Shown: positions 48,656-61,969, counted from the first letter of the stretch. The stretch: 64,000 nt of DNA from Channallabes apus (GCA_030522415.1 CM060108.1:35398756-35462755); one strand, 5' to 3'. A program made the numbers and translations. The notes: generated by a model from the letters alone, not told the origin.

Positions 48656-50383
48656 ATGATATACACTATTTACATCCCATCTGATGTTTAAGTCCACCTT
48701 TCTTTATTCACAATGCAAATTTTCACTAAGGACAGCAAAATATACTGCAGCATATAAGGTATATTTTTACACTTTGATGCATCTCTAGGCTCTGATACTG
48801 ATGCGACTGTAGTCCATGTTTCCTCATATATAATGTTCTAAGTACAGTCATGGCTGCTTTTTTGTTTAACTCCATAGGATGTATTGTATGCTCAACAGGA
48901 GCCTTGGAATAGCAGAAAAAGCCTTGAGGGCTTTCTATTAGTTCTAGCTGAAGAGTGCGACATGGCCATGCTGCTTTAGCACGAAGGTCTTCCGACTGAC
49001 AAGAGCACATCATATCATATTAGCAATCCTTGGGTGACAACAGAGCCATGGAGAGTATAAATAGATGTGGGATATTTGTGGAACAAGTGATGCTGAGAGG
49101 GATGGAGAATAGCTTTGTGGAAATATATGGACCAGAAAAGGTGAGTGACGACAGGAAATGGAGGGGGGGGGGGATACGAGAAAGTTGTTTTCGGTCAATT
49201 TGGTCTCTTGGGACACAAAGGTTCTGTTGTTGATGTTAAGAATGATAAAAAGAGCTGTGTGTGTGCGTATTTGTGATGATTTTAAATCCACTAGCCAGTG
49301 CAACAATGAAAGGCTCCTTTTCATTCTCAATCACGCTGCACTAAAAGCCTTCAGTCGTGCTGCACAAAGAGCAGCAGTTTCATGCCAAACCTTTCATCTA
49401 GAGAGAAGTTGCTTTCTGAAGAGCAAAATATGGCTTGTAGAAAATTTAATGAGTTCATAATGCGAGTGCTCACTTACTCTGTGAACCCAGCAGTGCTCCA
49501 TCTAAAAGTCAATCGCATTCCAGCTTTCCAGATGTGCACAGAGTGGCTCAACTACAGTATCAGATTCCCCCTTTTTCTATTTATAAACTACCTTCACATT
49601 TCCCTTGGGGATATTCCTAACAGCATCACACATACAGTACGGTCTGTGATTTATTACATTAAGCCGAGGTTATTTTTAAAGTTTAACATGCAGCACAGGG
49701 AAAGGCTGTACTGTACATCGTTCAGGTCATCTTCCAAAACCATGTTCTTAAAACAAATGTCTGGCCTGGGAGTTTTGTTTATTTTATTCTATTTTTTGCT
49801 TTTGCGTAATTTATTTACTCATTATTAAGGTAATCTGCAACCATTACACTTGTCCTTGATTCAAGACAAATTAAGTCCAGCACCTGCAACACTTTCGCAA
49901 TTCATATACCGTACACTTTGTGTTGTCTGCTGTTATGCAGTGTGATCGCAGTAACAGGATATTTGTATTGTATTTTCTGTCTGAGGTAATATCGTGGTTG
50001 TTTAGCACGTTATGGTTATGAATTAATATCATAAGGGAACGGGTTATAACATTGTGGTAACAAATTAATATTTCTAAGTGTCTTGTGGTGAACAATATGA
50101 TGTTGTGGCTCACAAGCCTGTTAAACTGCACTCATGTTGTGGGGATGTCATCGATCCATCATCTCCATGTTCAGGCTCCGGCAATCACAGTGGTTCAGTT
50201 CACTTCATTTAGTTGTTTCCTGTGCATTTTGAAATGCAATTCTTTTGACAGGTTTAGTGTTTTGGCATATAAATATGTGTCCTATTTAAAAAAATACCCA
50301 GCAGTGGATCGTTATACATGTGCTGGTGGGGAAGTCCATCAAACCAAGGCAGCTGTACTAAACACAAGTGAACAAAGGTACAG
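48656..50383. other. unassigned; 49250-49530 high complexity
   Basis: 49250-49530 reads like a possible conserved element (cattctcaatcacgctgcac, atggcttgtagaaaatttaa). A 148-codon frame starting at 49382 has no protein features I recognise. Confidence 0.35.
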
Positions 50384-50876
50384 TACTGTTCAAAAGCCTC
50401 GTTTCTTCACATTTTCCTTCCAAAGAGTCAGACCTTTCATTGTAGTCTGAAGGAAAAGTTCTCAGGATTTCCTGTAGGACTTATTTTCAGTCCAGTCCCT
50501 GTACCTGAACTGTTTCAGAGGAATGTTTTTTGTTTGTTAAGCCACACAGTGCCCTATGAATCATTCAATTATGAAAAACATTTAACATGTGGCATGAACC
50601 AGTGAGAAACAGCAGCAGGTGATTACAGATGATCAGGCTGGTGATTAGTATACTGGAGATGATGAATGCTGAGTGGTTGGAACAGATGAGAGGGGAAATG
50701 AGGTTGCTATTGAATTTGTTACATAAACAACCAGTTATTAAATTGTATATGTATATGCACTTTGTAGAATGTCACAGCAAAACATTTGTTTCCATTTCCT
50801 TAATTTAATCCACATAATTCCATTTAGTTTAACATGAAGACATGAGAGGTAGCTCAAGCCCTTTGCACAGTACTGC
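50384..50876. mobile_element. MITE-like element
   Basis: Begins cagtactgttcaaaagcctc and ends aagccctttgcacagtactg, inverted ends of a TA-targeting element. The interior (aaccagtgagaaacagcagc..., gaacagatgagaggggaaat) recurs at 31270-31560. Confidence 0.65.
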
Positions 50877-51124
50877 ATATCTAAAATTGGTCAAAACATG
50901 TTGCTGGGTTATGCAGTGGATCTGTTATACAACTACTTATCACATGGTTACTTTAAAAATTCACTAGACATTGACTGTCTCAGTGCTCAAGTGTGACATT
51001 TTATTTGAGGCGATGTCATTGTGATGTCGCCCAGTTTTCCAAAATCTATCTCATGGGTGGTGCAAATTGGCTCAATACTGTCTTCCTCCTACTTACATTT
51101 CAGAGATTCTTCCTTCTCCATGAG

Positions 51125-51128
51125 AGAT

Positions 51129-51199
<71 letters not shown>
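51125..51199. repeat. (AG)n microsatellite
   Basis: AG dinucleotides with single GTGAG interruptions. Confidence 0.95.
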
Positions 51200-51202
<3 letters not shown>

Positions 51203-51884
51203 GGTCTGCATTTGTGATCTCATATAAATACATTTGTGACATTAACTTGTGTGACATGCCCGTGACAAGCAATGCCTGAAAGCTGATTAAAGTTATGGCT
51301 ACTATTATAATTTAGCCAATACATTGATAATTAAATAAATGTTGCATTACTTCCAATTTTTCTAATTTCTAAGACTGTAAATTTGTTTTTCTTTTGCTAG
51401 GTGATTTAAAAATAGATACCGATTTAAAAAAAAAAAAAAGAAGAAATGTACTGAATTTATGTTTTCATGCATTTCACAGGCCTTCCTAGTACAGTATTTT
51501 CCAAAAAGATCTCAATGGCTTAAAAATGAATCACTAGTCACTCAGTCACTGAAATTCTCAGTAAGCATGTTCTCATGGTAACCAGCATCTCAATACCTAA
51601 ATTATTCTTCTGCATAAATCACCTGATTGTGGATTGTGAATGAAAAGTGCTTGTTTATGCAGCTAATTGATTTGACATAATAAGCAGGCAACTGTAAAAC
51701 GTTTATGATAATAACCTGACAAATAACATATCCTTGTAAACAAGCAATATTAAAATGGAATTAATGTATTTATTAACGAGCCTACATTTTGACCTATTTA
51801 TAATAATGGAATTTGCTACTTTCAGTATAAATACGATACTCTTACACATACATGTACTACATGCACATACATACTATACACATG

Positions 51885-52752
51885 CTAGCCTGAGTGAACA
51901 GCAGTTTTCAGATCTTGCCACAGATTCTCGATTGGATTTAGATCTGGACTTTGACTGGGCCATTCTAACACATGGATATGTTTTGTTTTAAATGATTCCA
52001 TTGTTGCCCTGGCTTTATGTTTAGGGTCGTTGTCCTGCTGGAAGGTGAACCTCCGCCCCAGTCTCAAGGCTTTTGCAGACTCCAAGAGGTTTTCTTCCAA
52101 GATTGCCCTGTATTTGGCTCCATCCATCTTCCCATCAACTCTGACCAGCTTCCCTGTCCCTGCTGAAGAGAAGCACCCCAGAGCATGATGCTGCCACCAC
52201 CATATTTGACAGTGCAGATGGTGTGTTCAGAGTGATGTGCAGTGTTAGTTTTCCGCCACACATAGCGTTTTGCATTTTGCCCAAAAAGTTCCATTTTGGT
52301 CTCATCTGACCAGAGCACCTTCTTCCACATGTTTGCTGTGTCCCCCACATGGCTTGTGGCAAACTGCAAACGGGACTTCTTATGGTTTTCTGTTAACAAT
52401 GGCTTTCTTCTTGCCACTCTTCCATAAAGGCCAACTTTGTGCAGTGCACGACTAATAGTTGTCCTATGGACAGATTCCCCCACCTGAGCTGTAGATCTCT
52501 GTCCAGAGTCACCATGGGCCTCTTGGCTGCATTTCTGATCAGCGCTCTCCTTGTTCGGCCTGTGAGTTTAAGTGGACAGCCTTGTCTTGGTAGATTTACA
52601 GTTGTGCCATACTCCTTCCATTTCTGAATGATCGCTTGAACAGTGCTCCGTGGGATGTTCAAGGCTTTGGAAATCTTTTTGTAGCCTAAGCCTGCTTTAA
52701 ATTTCTCAATAACTTTATCCCTGACCTGTCTGGTGTGTTCTTGGGACTTCAT
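51885..52752 (-). pseudogene. Tc1-like transposase pseudogene (second family)
   Basis: Starts MKSQEHTRQVRDKVIEKFKA and continues through a helix-turn-helix region. It shifts frame near 52480 (about residue 88) and again near 52140-52180, and breaks off after the third catalytic block ([15 protein letters not shown]). [14 protein letters not shown] and the Glu are all still visible, in different frames. The C terminus and one inverted repeat are lost. Confidence 0.92.
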
Positions 52753-53113
52753 GGTGTTGTTGCTCCCAATATTCTCTTAGACAACCTCTGACGCCGTCAC
52801 AGAGCAGCTGTATTTGTACTGACATTAGATTACACACTCTATTTAGTCATTAGCACTCATCAGGCAATGTCTATGGGCAACTGACTGCACTCAGACCAAA
52901 GGGGGCTGAATAATTACGCACACCCCACTTTGCAGTTATTTATTTGTAAAAAATGTTTGGAATCATGTATGATTTTCGTTCCACTTCTCGAGTGTACGCC
53001 ACTTTGTATTGGTCTTTCACATGGAATTCCAATAAAATTGATTCATGTTTGTGGCTGTAATGTGACAAAATGTGGAAAAGTTCAAGGAGGCCGAATACTT
53101 TTGCAAGCCACTG
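51885..53113 (-). mobile_element. second Tc1 family, truncated copy
   Basis: The right terminus reads as the complement of CAGTGGCTTGCAAAAGTATT followed by TA at 53114-53115. The opposite terminus is missing: homology stops at 51885, inside the transposase. This family is distinct from the three copies at 5.7, 16.6 and 27.6 kb. Confidence 0.9.
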
Positions 53114-53703
53114 TATGTAGGGTTGTTTTGGAGGGGAGTTTTCTTGAACAGTCTGTGTAAAGGGTGTGTATACTTCTTGGTTATTTAAAAAAAAAAAAAA
53201 AAAAAGCAGCATATTTAGTTAATCTAGCAGGCACTTGTGACATGGACACAGTATTACAATTTCCTATATTAGGTGAGGCTAGAGTGATACAGGACACTAG
53301 ATAATTCAGGTAATGCTTTTATCATGGACACAGGAGATATAGGAGTCCTTCTCTCACAGACATTAGAAGCAATGGAGTAATAGAAACTCAATGAGGGCTG
53401 TTATTGACTCCCTTTGGATTATGGGAGTTTGAGGAAAAGTAGACAAAGTCAAGACATAATACAGGTAGTTATTAAACTGCATAGTAGCTCAACTTTCAGC
53501 AACTTTGTGCATAGAGAATTTTTTATTTTGATAGCCTGGGGGAAAAAATCCTAAATTTGATCACCTAATTAAGGTGGTATTATTCTTGCATTTTAAAAAC
53601 ATGAAAAAAGCACAGCTGAACAATTCTTAGAGCAAATTGTCTCATGTCACCAAACTCAGGAATGAGTTGTGATCTAAATTGGTTTCCATACTCTGTTTAC
53701 AAG

Positions 53704-54051
53704 GTCACTCACTCATCTTCTTTACCACTTTATCCTGTATTCAGGGTCACAGGGACCTGGAGCCTATCCCAGGAGGCTTAGGGCACAAGGCAGGGTACAC
53801 CCTGGACAGTGTGCCAATCCATCTCAGGGCAGACACACATTCACACAGCCATTTACACATTACGGGCAATATGGGAACGGCAATTAGCCTAACCTGCATA
53901 TCTTTGGACTGTGGGAGGAAACCGGAGCACCCGGAGGAAACCCACCAAGCACGGGGAGAACATGCAAACTCCATGCACACAGAGACGGGAATCGAGCCTG
54001 GCTGGGGAATCGAACCCAGACCCTGGAGGTGCAAGGCGACACCGTGCCGCC
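53704..54051 (-). repeat. tRNA-derived SINE with target-site duplication
   Basis: Same SINE family, - strand, near full length. Flanked by a 9-bp direct repeat gtttacaag (53695-53703 and 54052-54060), which marks it as a clean retroposition. Confidence 0.88.
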
Positions 54052-54060
54052 GTTTACAAG

Positions 54061-55184
54061 TTCAGTGGTACTGTATGTAAAAGTCGTACTGTACGTAAAA
54101 AATTTTAATACAAAGAAAAATAGGTGTTAATTCAGCATGAAGCCTTTGCTGTGTGTGATTTGCACTGAGGCCCTGTTTCATACAGTAACTGCTTCAAAAA
54201 AAAAAATACTGATTGACTTGCCCTAGTTCAACCCCCTTAAGGGAATACTTGATGTCATGTTGAGGGGCTGTTCTATTAGCCCATTTTATATGTTCCTAAG
54301 TCTATGTGTATCCGATTCTATAGCGACTATGAAGCCAGTGTACTAATGTTATTATGTGGCCACTCATTTAGGATGTTCTGTCATAAGGGTTAGAAAATGT
54401 AGAAATTGCACTATTCTGATCTTTAAATGGATTCTCCATATACATTGTACATATGTATAGTATACAGTATCTGCTCCAAATATTCGCCTTTGTGTCTGTA
54501 GTTAGATTTCAACCTAAAATATTTATAGTCTATGAATATATAGTATGAATTCTGGTTCCTCAACCTCAGCTATTCTCAAGCTATTCGGTCCCATTTGTTC
54601 ACTTGCTGTCCCATATCATATACCAGCTACCAACCTGGGAAGATGAAAGCTATACACATATGAGGCTAGCCAACTGCATTTTTAAAACTATTATTGCCAG
54701 GACAACTCACTTAGAGGGAAGTGCTATCTACCCTCTTTTGCAGACATAAGCTGACAGGTGCTGATGATTGTCTAACATCACTTGGATTGCTAGGGGAGAG
54801 AGAGTATGCCATATGAACCAGAGAGGGCAAAAGCTACCACATGGTTCCTTCTGATTGCATCTTTTCAAACTGCTGCCCTTGCATGTCACTATGCATCCCT
54901 CTCCATCTGCATGAGCTCACAGACACCCATGATTGGCTAGCGTTGCCATGATAGTGTATATGCAGGAGTCCAAGTACAGTATGCCACCAATCCCCCATGA
55001 AAGCACAGCCAAGTTTGCTCCATATGACTCTTAACCATGGGTGGCAAAAGCATAATCAAGCTACGCTCAGGAGGTCTGTAACACCTGTCAACATAATAAC
55101 AGTCCACAAACACAATAAACCACAAATAACACAAATTTGCAGCTTCTAATGTAATAATCCCACAAACATAATACATTCCACTTT
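54061..55184. other. unassigned intergenic sequence
   Basis: 54.73-54.96 kb shares a short block with about 3.68 kb. No gene. Confidence 0.4.
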
Positions 55185-55285
55185 ACATTTCTCTCAATCT
55201 CAATAGTGCTTATCCTATTGGAAGCCTGAGGCCTATCCAAGGAGACACAAGGCAGAATGGGGTGTCAGTCCATCACACGGTACTT
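55185..55285 (-). repeat. short decayed SINE fragment
   Basis: gcctgaggcctatccaagga, caaggcagaatggggtgtca and gtccatcacacggtac match the 3' third of the same SINE family. Confidence 0.5.
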
Positions 55286-55373
55286 ATTACAGTTTTGAAA
55301 GCGGAAGATTTGCACCATCCCACAAAGGTGACAAATCCTGCAAATCTGGAAATTTTGTAAATCTGGAATTTCT

Positions 55374-55397
55374 TCTATCTATCTATCTATCTATCTG

Positions 55398-55435
<38 letters not shown>

Positions 55436-55436
55436 A
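55374..55436. repeat. (CTAT)n microsatellite
   Basis: About 15 tetranucleotide units with one CTGT. Confidence 0.95.
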
Positions 55437-56259
55437 TATTTGCGGGAAGTTTATTTAGCTTTTCTGGGATTTTTACAATAACAGCTGCAGATTGATTTGT
55501 ATTATGTTTCTGATGAAGAACTGCAGAACTTCACATTCATGTTAACAAGTAAAAAAAAAAACAAGTTTAAAAAAAAAAGTCAAATTTGTTTTTAAAGCAC
55601 ATTTAACACAATACAGTTGACCAAAACATGCTGTACAATCCCAACATAGTTCCCGACATGGAAACAGACTAGAAAAACAGACAATAATAAGAAAAATAAA
55701 CTGAAATAAAATCCAAATAAACCAATAAAACCATTATGCAGAAGGAGAGAACAATCTGATCCAAACAGATACAAATAGAACAGTTTATTTTGTTTGTTTT
55801 TTTAGAATTTTACATGACTGAGAGTGCTTTGCATTTGACCACTTCATGATACCTTGATAAAGAATAAAAACCTCGTACTTGTATAACCATTTTTTGTGTG
55901 TGTCCAGTGAGATCCCAGTTCCAGTTCACACCTCTTGCTTCATCCATATACCACATGAGCCTCTCAGACTGTCCTGTTCGTATCTGTATTTAAATCAGTT
56001 TGGAACAGATTGTTGGTCCATTCTGAATAATGTGTTACATCAGTATTCTATGAATGCACTGCTTTGCCCTCTAGATAATCAGGTCAGCACTTAGTGTGCT
56101 CTTGTCCAGCTTTTTGCTGTCCCAATGGGGTTTTCTCACTTTATACACACGAGGATACTAATCAGCACATTATTAAGCTGTGTTTTGGGTGTTAAAAATA
56201 AGTCATTTTTGAAATAAATAAATAAATAACCCCTAACTCTGCAGTTCTTTTGCCCTGCA

Positions 56260-56420
56260 GCTTCGTGCCTCTGCATGCGCGTGCACTGCCAGCAGCAGCA
56301 GCGTGGGCTGTAGGGTGATGCCGGCGATGACGTCATCCCGTAGTGACGTCATCCGGACAGCGCAGTGACTGTTCAACGTATTTATCCGAGACGCGCGGAA
56401 ACTGCCATTGATTCATAGAG
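56260..56420 (+). promoter_or_regulatory. candidate promoter with two CREs and an NRF1-like site
   Basis: tgcatgcgcgtgca (NRF1-like, about 56272-56285), TGACGTCA at 56328-56335 and again at 56344-56351, and a TATA-like tatttat at 56379-56385 followed by CG-rich sequence. No coding exon is recognised downstream; an 87-codon frame at 56459 has no family I know. Confidence 0.4.
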
Positions 56421-57039
56421 CAGCTTGTTAACACGCATTCCTCTTACATAAGGCACTGATGAAGACTTGTGCTGGATGCATACGCGGTGTGTGTGTGTGT
56501 GTGTGTGTGAGTGAAGATTTCGAAGTGCACAAGTCGTTTGCAGGAATCATCCATCTCGCCAGTGTAATGAGGCACAATGTGAAGAGACACGGCCGCTGGG
56601 TGGCAGCAGAGAGCTGCAGGTTTCCCGCGCTGAACCCTGCGCACGGCACAGTGAGGAGGCTGAAATTCCCTCCATGCTGTTCACCAGCCACAGGTGGTAC
56701 ATGTTATACAACTGGGGAATGAGTCACACACACACACACACACACACACACTAAGAAGTACAGGGAGCACATTAACTTCCTAAAATCTGCACTCTTTTCT
56801 CTGACACTTGCATCATCTTCTGATCATCGAGCTTCTCAAAAACACACGTTATGGAAACATGTGCAGGAAACCCCAAGAGTGGATTTGAGAAGCACTAGAT
56901 TGCGGGTCTCCTTTGCTGAGCACTTGTTTATCTGCATGTGTGTGGGTGTATGGGATATGATATTATATCTTGATGTATACCAAATATCCTTATAAGGGTA
57001 GGAACATCTGACAAGTTTAGATCTTGAACCGACTGGCAT

Positions 57040-57562
57040 ATGGCTAGGACCCGTGAGAAAAAAAGATATAAAAACATATTGGTATTATTAATGATACTCT
57101 ACTATGAAGACGGTTCTGGCCTCGACTGGTGTTGACAGATGTTTCTCTGAGGACTTGACTTGGCTGCAGTTGCTTGACAGTTCAAGACTGGAATTTCCTA
57201 CGAGTCTACCTGAGTCTCCAATAACTACCTGGACTCCATATTAACATCAATCAACTGTTATAGCTGAACTGCCGCCACCTAACACACTGTATAAATGCAG
57301 ATCATTTCCTGCTATCTGTTTCACCCAGATGAGGATGGGTTCCCTGTTGAGTCTGGTTCCTCTCAAGGTTTCTTCCTATTACCATCTCAGGGAGTTTTTC
57401 CTTGCCACTGTCGCCCGTGGTTTGCTCACCAGGGACTATCTGACCATTTTGATTCATACACATTCCATACAAACTTAAATAATCATTTTGATTGTGTAAA
57501 GTTGCTTTGCGACAATGAATTGTTAAAAGCGCTATACAAATAAAAATTGAATTGAATTGATT
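57040..57562 (+). repeat. retroposon with L2-like tail
   Basis: Contains gaggatgggttccctgttga, caaggtttcttcctattacc and gggagtttttccttgccact, and ends ttgttaaaagcgctatacaa with a (TTGAA)n tail. This is a widespread fish retroposon 3' module. The inverse copy lies at 25700-26240. Confidence 0.75.
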
Positions 57563-57689
57563 TAAGTGTAGCACAGCATTACATATATCAGTGGCAGGTG
57601 TTGGCAAGTGTAGTGGGGCAGTGTGTATACTGTATGTGTGTGTGTTGGGAGGCATGAGACCAGGTGAGTGAGAGTAATCTGTAAATAAA

Positions 57690-58060
57690 TGCCATATTAA
57701 ATATAGATCTGTTGGCTCAGCAGTCAATACTTCAGCTCTTGACGCACCTTCTAATAAGGCCCATCGAACCATGAAAACACCCTGCAATTCGTTGCAATTT
57801 CGCTCTCCCCTGGCAGCGTGGAATAATAACTGCTTACTGTCACAAAGCGAATATTGTGAAAGATCATTTGGATGGTAAAAGCCCATTGAGGTTATTAAAA
57901 CTGGCGATGTCTGGCGGTCCTTAATGCACCCCGGATGAGTTGCAGCTTCAGCTGAAGAACTCGCATTGAAAACGAGGAAAAGCCATTCGATGTGAGCTTA
58001 AAAGCTTCTGAAATGAAATGTGGAGAGAGCGATGAGCTAAAACACACAGTGAATCTTTCC
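57690..58060. other. high-complexity block, candidate conserved non-coding element
   Basis: Repeat-free sequence after the retroposon at 57.0-57.56 kb, with several taat and attgtg-type motifs (tggaataataactgcttact, gcgaatattgtgaaagatca). No protein frame of note. Confidence 0.3.
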
Positions 58061-58794
58061 CTTCGATTGCAGTACTGGCAAGGGTTATCGTTCTGCTGAG
58101 AGAGGAGACTCTCTGTACACTGTACACTGATCCAAATGCAGCCTCGTCGGCCATATGCATGTAGAACCAGTAAGAGAGATACTGTACAAAAATGCTCCCA
58201 GGTCAGCAGGAAAAGACCTGATTGCCTTGTGCTTTTTTTTTATAGCATTTGGTGGGTGGAGGTGTGCGTGGCGAGGGGGGGGGCATGCGATGCCTCCAGC
58301 CATCTGCAGTTAGTGCGTCGGAGGAAGAATGGAGGAGAGCAGAAAGAACAACAGCAGAGCGACTGGGAAAAATGGAAGAAATACTGGATCCGCTCACTTA
58401 CTTGTAATGAAAAGGCCTGGGGAAAGGCAGGTGAATTTGCCAGGGCTAAATTAACACCTACTGGGCTCAATTTAGTTCTGCACAGTTAAACAGCTTCCAT
58501 TTAACTCAGTAGGGGTTCATTTAGTGCTGCTGATTTTGTTCTGCAAACCTGTGGCATGAAGAGGGGAGGAATGGGTTTAAAGAGGCACAACTGCACAACA
58601 CAACAACGCTCTATAGAATCATGAGATTTCCAGCATAGTAGAGTGGAAATTTTATTCAAGGGGTTCATCAGTGCATAAAACAAACGTCGGCTAAAAGAAT
58701 AAACATAATAAATTATGTAAAGACAGGTATTCATAACCACAGTGAAAATTGTTAGTAGCTGGTTAATTATAACACAATGGATTTTATAAGTCAA

Positions 58795-59190
58795 GTCTCA
58801 TTTATTTATATAGCCCGTTATGCTACAACGTAGACCAAAGGACTGAACATCCAAGAAACTATAAAAAAAGAATAAAATAAAATAAAATACATAACAAACA
58901 TAAGATATAATAGCAAAGTCAAGAATTAAAAGCAACAGAGTACAAATACGTTTTAACATGAGATTTAAAAACCTCAACTGAGGATGCAGATCTAACATCA
59001 GGGGGGAGCGCATTCCACAGTCTAGGACCTACGACTGAAAAGGCTCAATCCCCTTTTGTTTTAAGGCGAGTTCTGGGTACAAACAACTGAAATCAATTGG
59101 AATACCTTTGTGCTCTACGAGAGTTCGTACGCACCAAGTCCTTAATATATTCCGGGGCCAGCTCATATAACACATTTAAAATCCTAATAC
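58795..59190 (-). repeat. LINE-like 3' end
   Basis: Starts tcatttatttatatagcccg and contains gcgcattccacagtctagga and gtccttaatatattccgggg. These blocks are familiar from abundant fish retroelement 3' regions read in antisense. An (AAAAT)n run is internal (58870-58888). Confidence 0.6.
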
Positions 59191-59969
59191 CCTAAGTCTG
59201 CTGGGATAGGCTCCAGGATGAGTGAGTGAAAGTGAAAGTGCTATACAAACACTTAACAGTGTTTTCTGCTGTTGAATACATACCTGAGCGTAACATGTAG
59301 CTAATGTATATGTAAATAATTTGAATATAGCATAGTGATTTATGCTGAACATCTTATGCTGGCTGTCAGCAGGTGGGTAAATAAACATGCAAATCAAACT
59401 ACACATGGATGGATATGATGGACGTACTATTCCCCATCATGTGTAAATAAATGTATGCTACCGGCACTAAAACAAAGCAGCTTGCACCGGTGAAGTAACT
59501 GGACTTACTGCTGTTGAAGCTACTACGAGGTTTCATATTAGTTGTTCTGTTAAATTTTAAATCAGGGGATGTAAGGTCATACAATACAATAATACATGCA
59601 AGAATGCATTTTAAATCAGGGGATGTAACTTCTAGCCTGCCATCATTAGGATTTTAAAAACAAGACTCTACAGACAAAGAAAAGTATTACTGTATATACT
59701 GGTTAATATTGGGAACTGACTTTTTTCTTTTCTTTTCTACCACTGTGGTAGCAGTCCAAGCGGTGCACACAACAAATAAGGCCAGACAACTCTTAATCTA
59801 GAGATGGCCTCAGTGTGGCTTGTATATTCTTCTTTTGTGGTTTACTTGATTTGTGTTATGTGAAAAAGTGGTTCTAGTCTGCTTCACACTTTTCTTTAAG
59901 GCTGAAAAACTTTCTGTCTTATGTGGCTGAAGATTTCTATCACATATACTACTTAAGTAAGTAAGTAAA

Positions 59970-60008
<39 letters not shown>

Positions 60009-60010
60009 TG

Positions 60011-60067
<57 letters not shown>

Positions 60068-60992
60068 TTATGAATACAATCTTTTGCTGATGTAGCTCAT
60101 CCACACGAAGCATTATTTTTTTCAGTGATTTGTGTGTGCACGCAGAGATGCTTTTACGCTCTACGCTTTACGCTTCAGCTCGACCTCTCTTTACAACTAG
60201 GCATTTCCACTGACAGAACTTTCACCCTCACTCTGTGTTTTTTTTGGTTTTCACATCATTCTGTTTAAACTCTAGAGACAGCTGTGTGTAAAATTCCTGA
60301 CAGAGCATCAGTTTCTAAAACACTCACACCAGTTCATCTGCTATCGACAGCCTTACCAGAGTTAAATTCACTGAGATCAGATTTTTCTTCATTCTGATGT
60401 ATGATGCAAAATTCAATTAAAGCTTGTAACCTGATTTTATGCACTGTACTGCCGCCACGTGATTGGCTACAGTATTTGGCTAAACGTGGAGGCGTACATG
60501 TTTCCTGTTAAAGAGGATAGTGGGTGTATGTAGGTGTATGCATTTTGTCCTTGCTAGCAACTTACATAAGAGTCTCAAGTAGAACCGTGTTATTAAGCTT
60601 GATTTGCTGTTGATGTGACTCTATAACAGAATTCCCTTTCCTTACTGTTTCTGTTATTTCACTTCTGCTTCATTGGTCTATTTTGCATCCATAATAAAAA
60701 TTTGACCATTGTGTAAAATAACCACTTTGATTGACTACACAGCTGCAGTCTGGTGTGTTGGTGTGAAATACAAGTGGTTTACCATCTTATCTGTGTTTCT
60801 AAAAAAACTTTTATAAGGAGAACTGAGTCTCTTTTTGATTCCACTTCTATTGTGGTCGCCATGTATTGTTGTATTGTATGTATTATTTCTGGATATTTCC
60901 CTTTTGCGTCCACTTTAACACACCTGATTCTGGATTTTTACATGATGTGTATATTTATTTTTAAGGAACTTTATGTGATACAATACAGTAAA
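59191..60992. other. unassigned AT-rich sequence
   Basis: SINE tail scrap at about 59195-59230, microsatellites at 59950-60066, and a duplicated aaatcaggggatgtaa phrase (59560 and 59612). No gene. Confidence 0.45.
59950..60066. repeat. (AAGT)n followed by (AAT)n
   Basis: Two adjoining microsatellites, tetranucleotide to about 60007 and trinucleotide to 60066. Confidence 0.95.
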
Positions 60993-61325
60993 TCACTCAT
61001 TCTCTCACTAATTCCCTATACTGCTTCTCCTGTACTACAGGTCATTGGAGGCCTGAAGTCTATCTGGGGCACTAGGCGGTGTGCATCCTGGATGGGATGT
61101 CAATCCATCTCAGGGCACAACCATGCACACACTCACTGTGAGTGATTTGGAAACACCAATTAGCCCCATTTGCATGTCTTTGGACTGTGGGAAGAAATCC
61201 GAGTACCCAGAGGAAACCCACCATGCAAGAGGAGAAGATGCAAACACCAAAACACCAAGGAAACAGAAAGTAGAACCCTGGTGCAAGGCCATACTGCTAA
61301 CCACACTGCCACCAGGCCACCTCCA
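60993..61325 (-). repeat. older tRNA-derived SINE copy
   Basis: Same family, diverged: gatgtcaatccatctcaggg, tgcatgtctttggactgtgg and gtacccagaggaaacccacc are recognisable. Confidence 0.8.
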
Positions 61326-61349
61326 GTGAATCGGTTACATTATATTGCA

Positions 61350-61797
61350 CCAGTTCTATATTGTGTAAGTGCTCTTGCATTGTATGTATTTTACACATAC
61401 ATTTTTATACACACTTACATATTTAGATTTTCATTTCTGGATCATTGCACAAGACACTTTAATAAAACCCTTTTTATGCATATTTGCACACCCCCAGTCA
61501 TTTTTACTTCATTTTTTTCTTTATTTACACTCATTTCTAAATGTCTATATTTTACACTAAATTTTATTTTTTTCCCTTCATTTTCCATATTTTTCTATAT
61601 TGTACATAATGTCCTTATTTGTACAGAATATTTATATTTTTATCCTAGTTAAATTTATTTTCTATTGTATTTCTTTTTATTCATATTTATTTCTTATTTA
61701 CAAGCTTTTATTTTTAAGGTCACGGGCGGTATAAGCATTTCACTGCATATCATACTGTGTATGACTGTGTATGTAACAAATAGAATTTGAATTTGAT
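61350..61797 (+). repeat. LINE 3' UTR and tail
   Basis: T-rich stretch ending in gtataagcatttcactgcat...gtatgtaacaaatagaatttgaatttga, a familiar LINE 3' terminus in fish genomes. Confidence 0.65.
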
Positions 61798-61969
61798 TTT
61801 ACACTTTGTACTGTGCACAGTGTGACACAGTGGTATAGGAGGTGGTGTTGCCATACCACACAGCCAAAAATCCTAGGACTGATCTTGTTCGGAGTTTCTC
61901 ATGTTGTGCTCCTCCTCCCCCCCACACCAAAAAAAAAAAAAAAAACAGCTGGGTTTGTGCTCTTGGTAT

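Noticed and set aside
49382..49828. 148-codon + strand frame
   Set aside because: No recognisable domain, no splice or promoter context, composition typical of random AT-rich sequence.
56459..56722. 87-codon frame downstream of the CRE cluster
   Set aside because: Includes a GT microsatellite and matches no family I know; kept only as part of a promoter hypothesis.
57302..57886. 194-codon antisense frame
   Set aside because: It covers the antisense of a retroposon plus flank, with no protein features.
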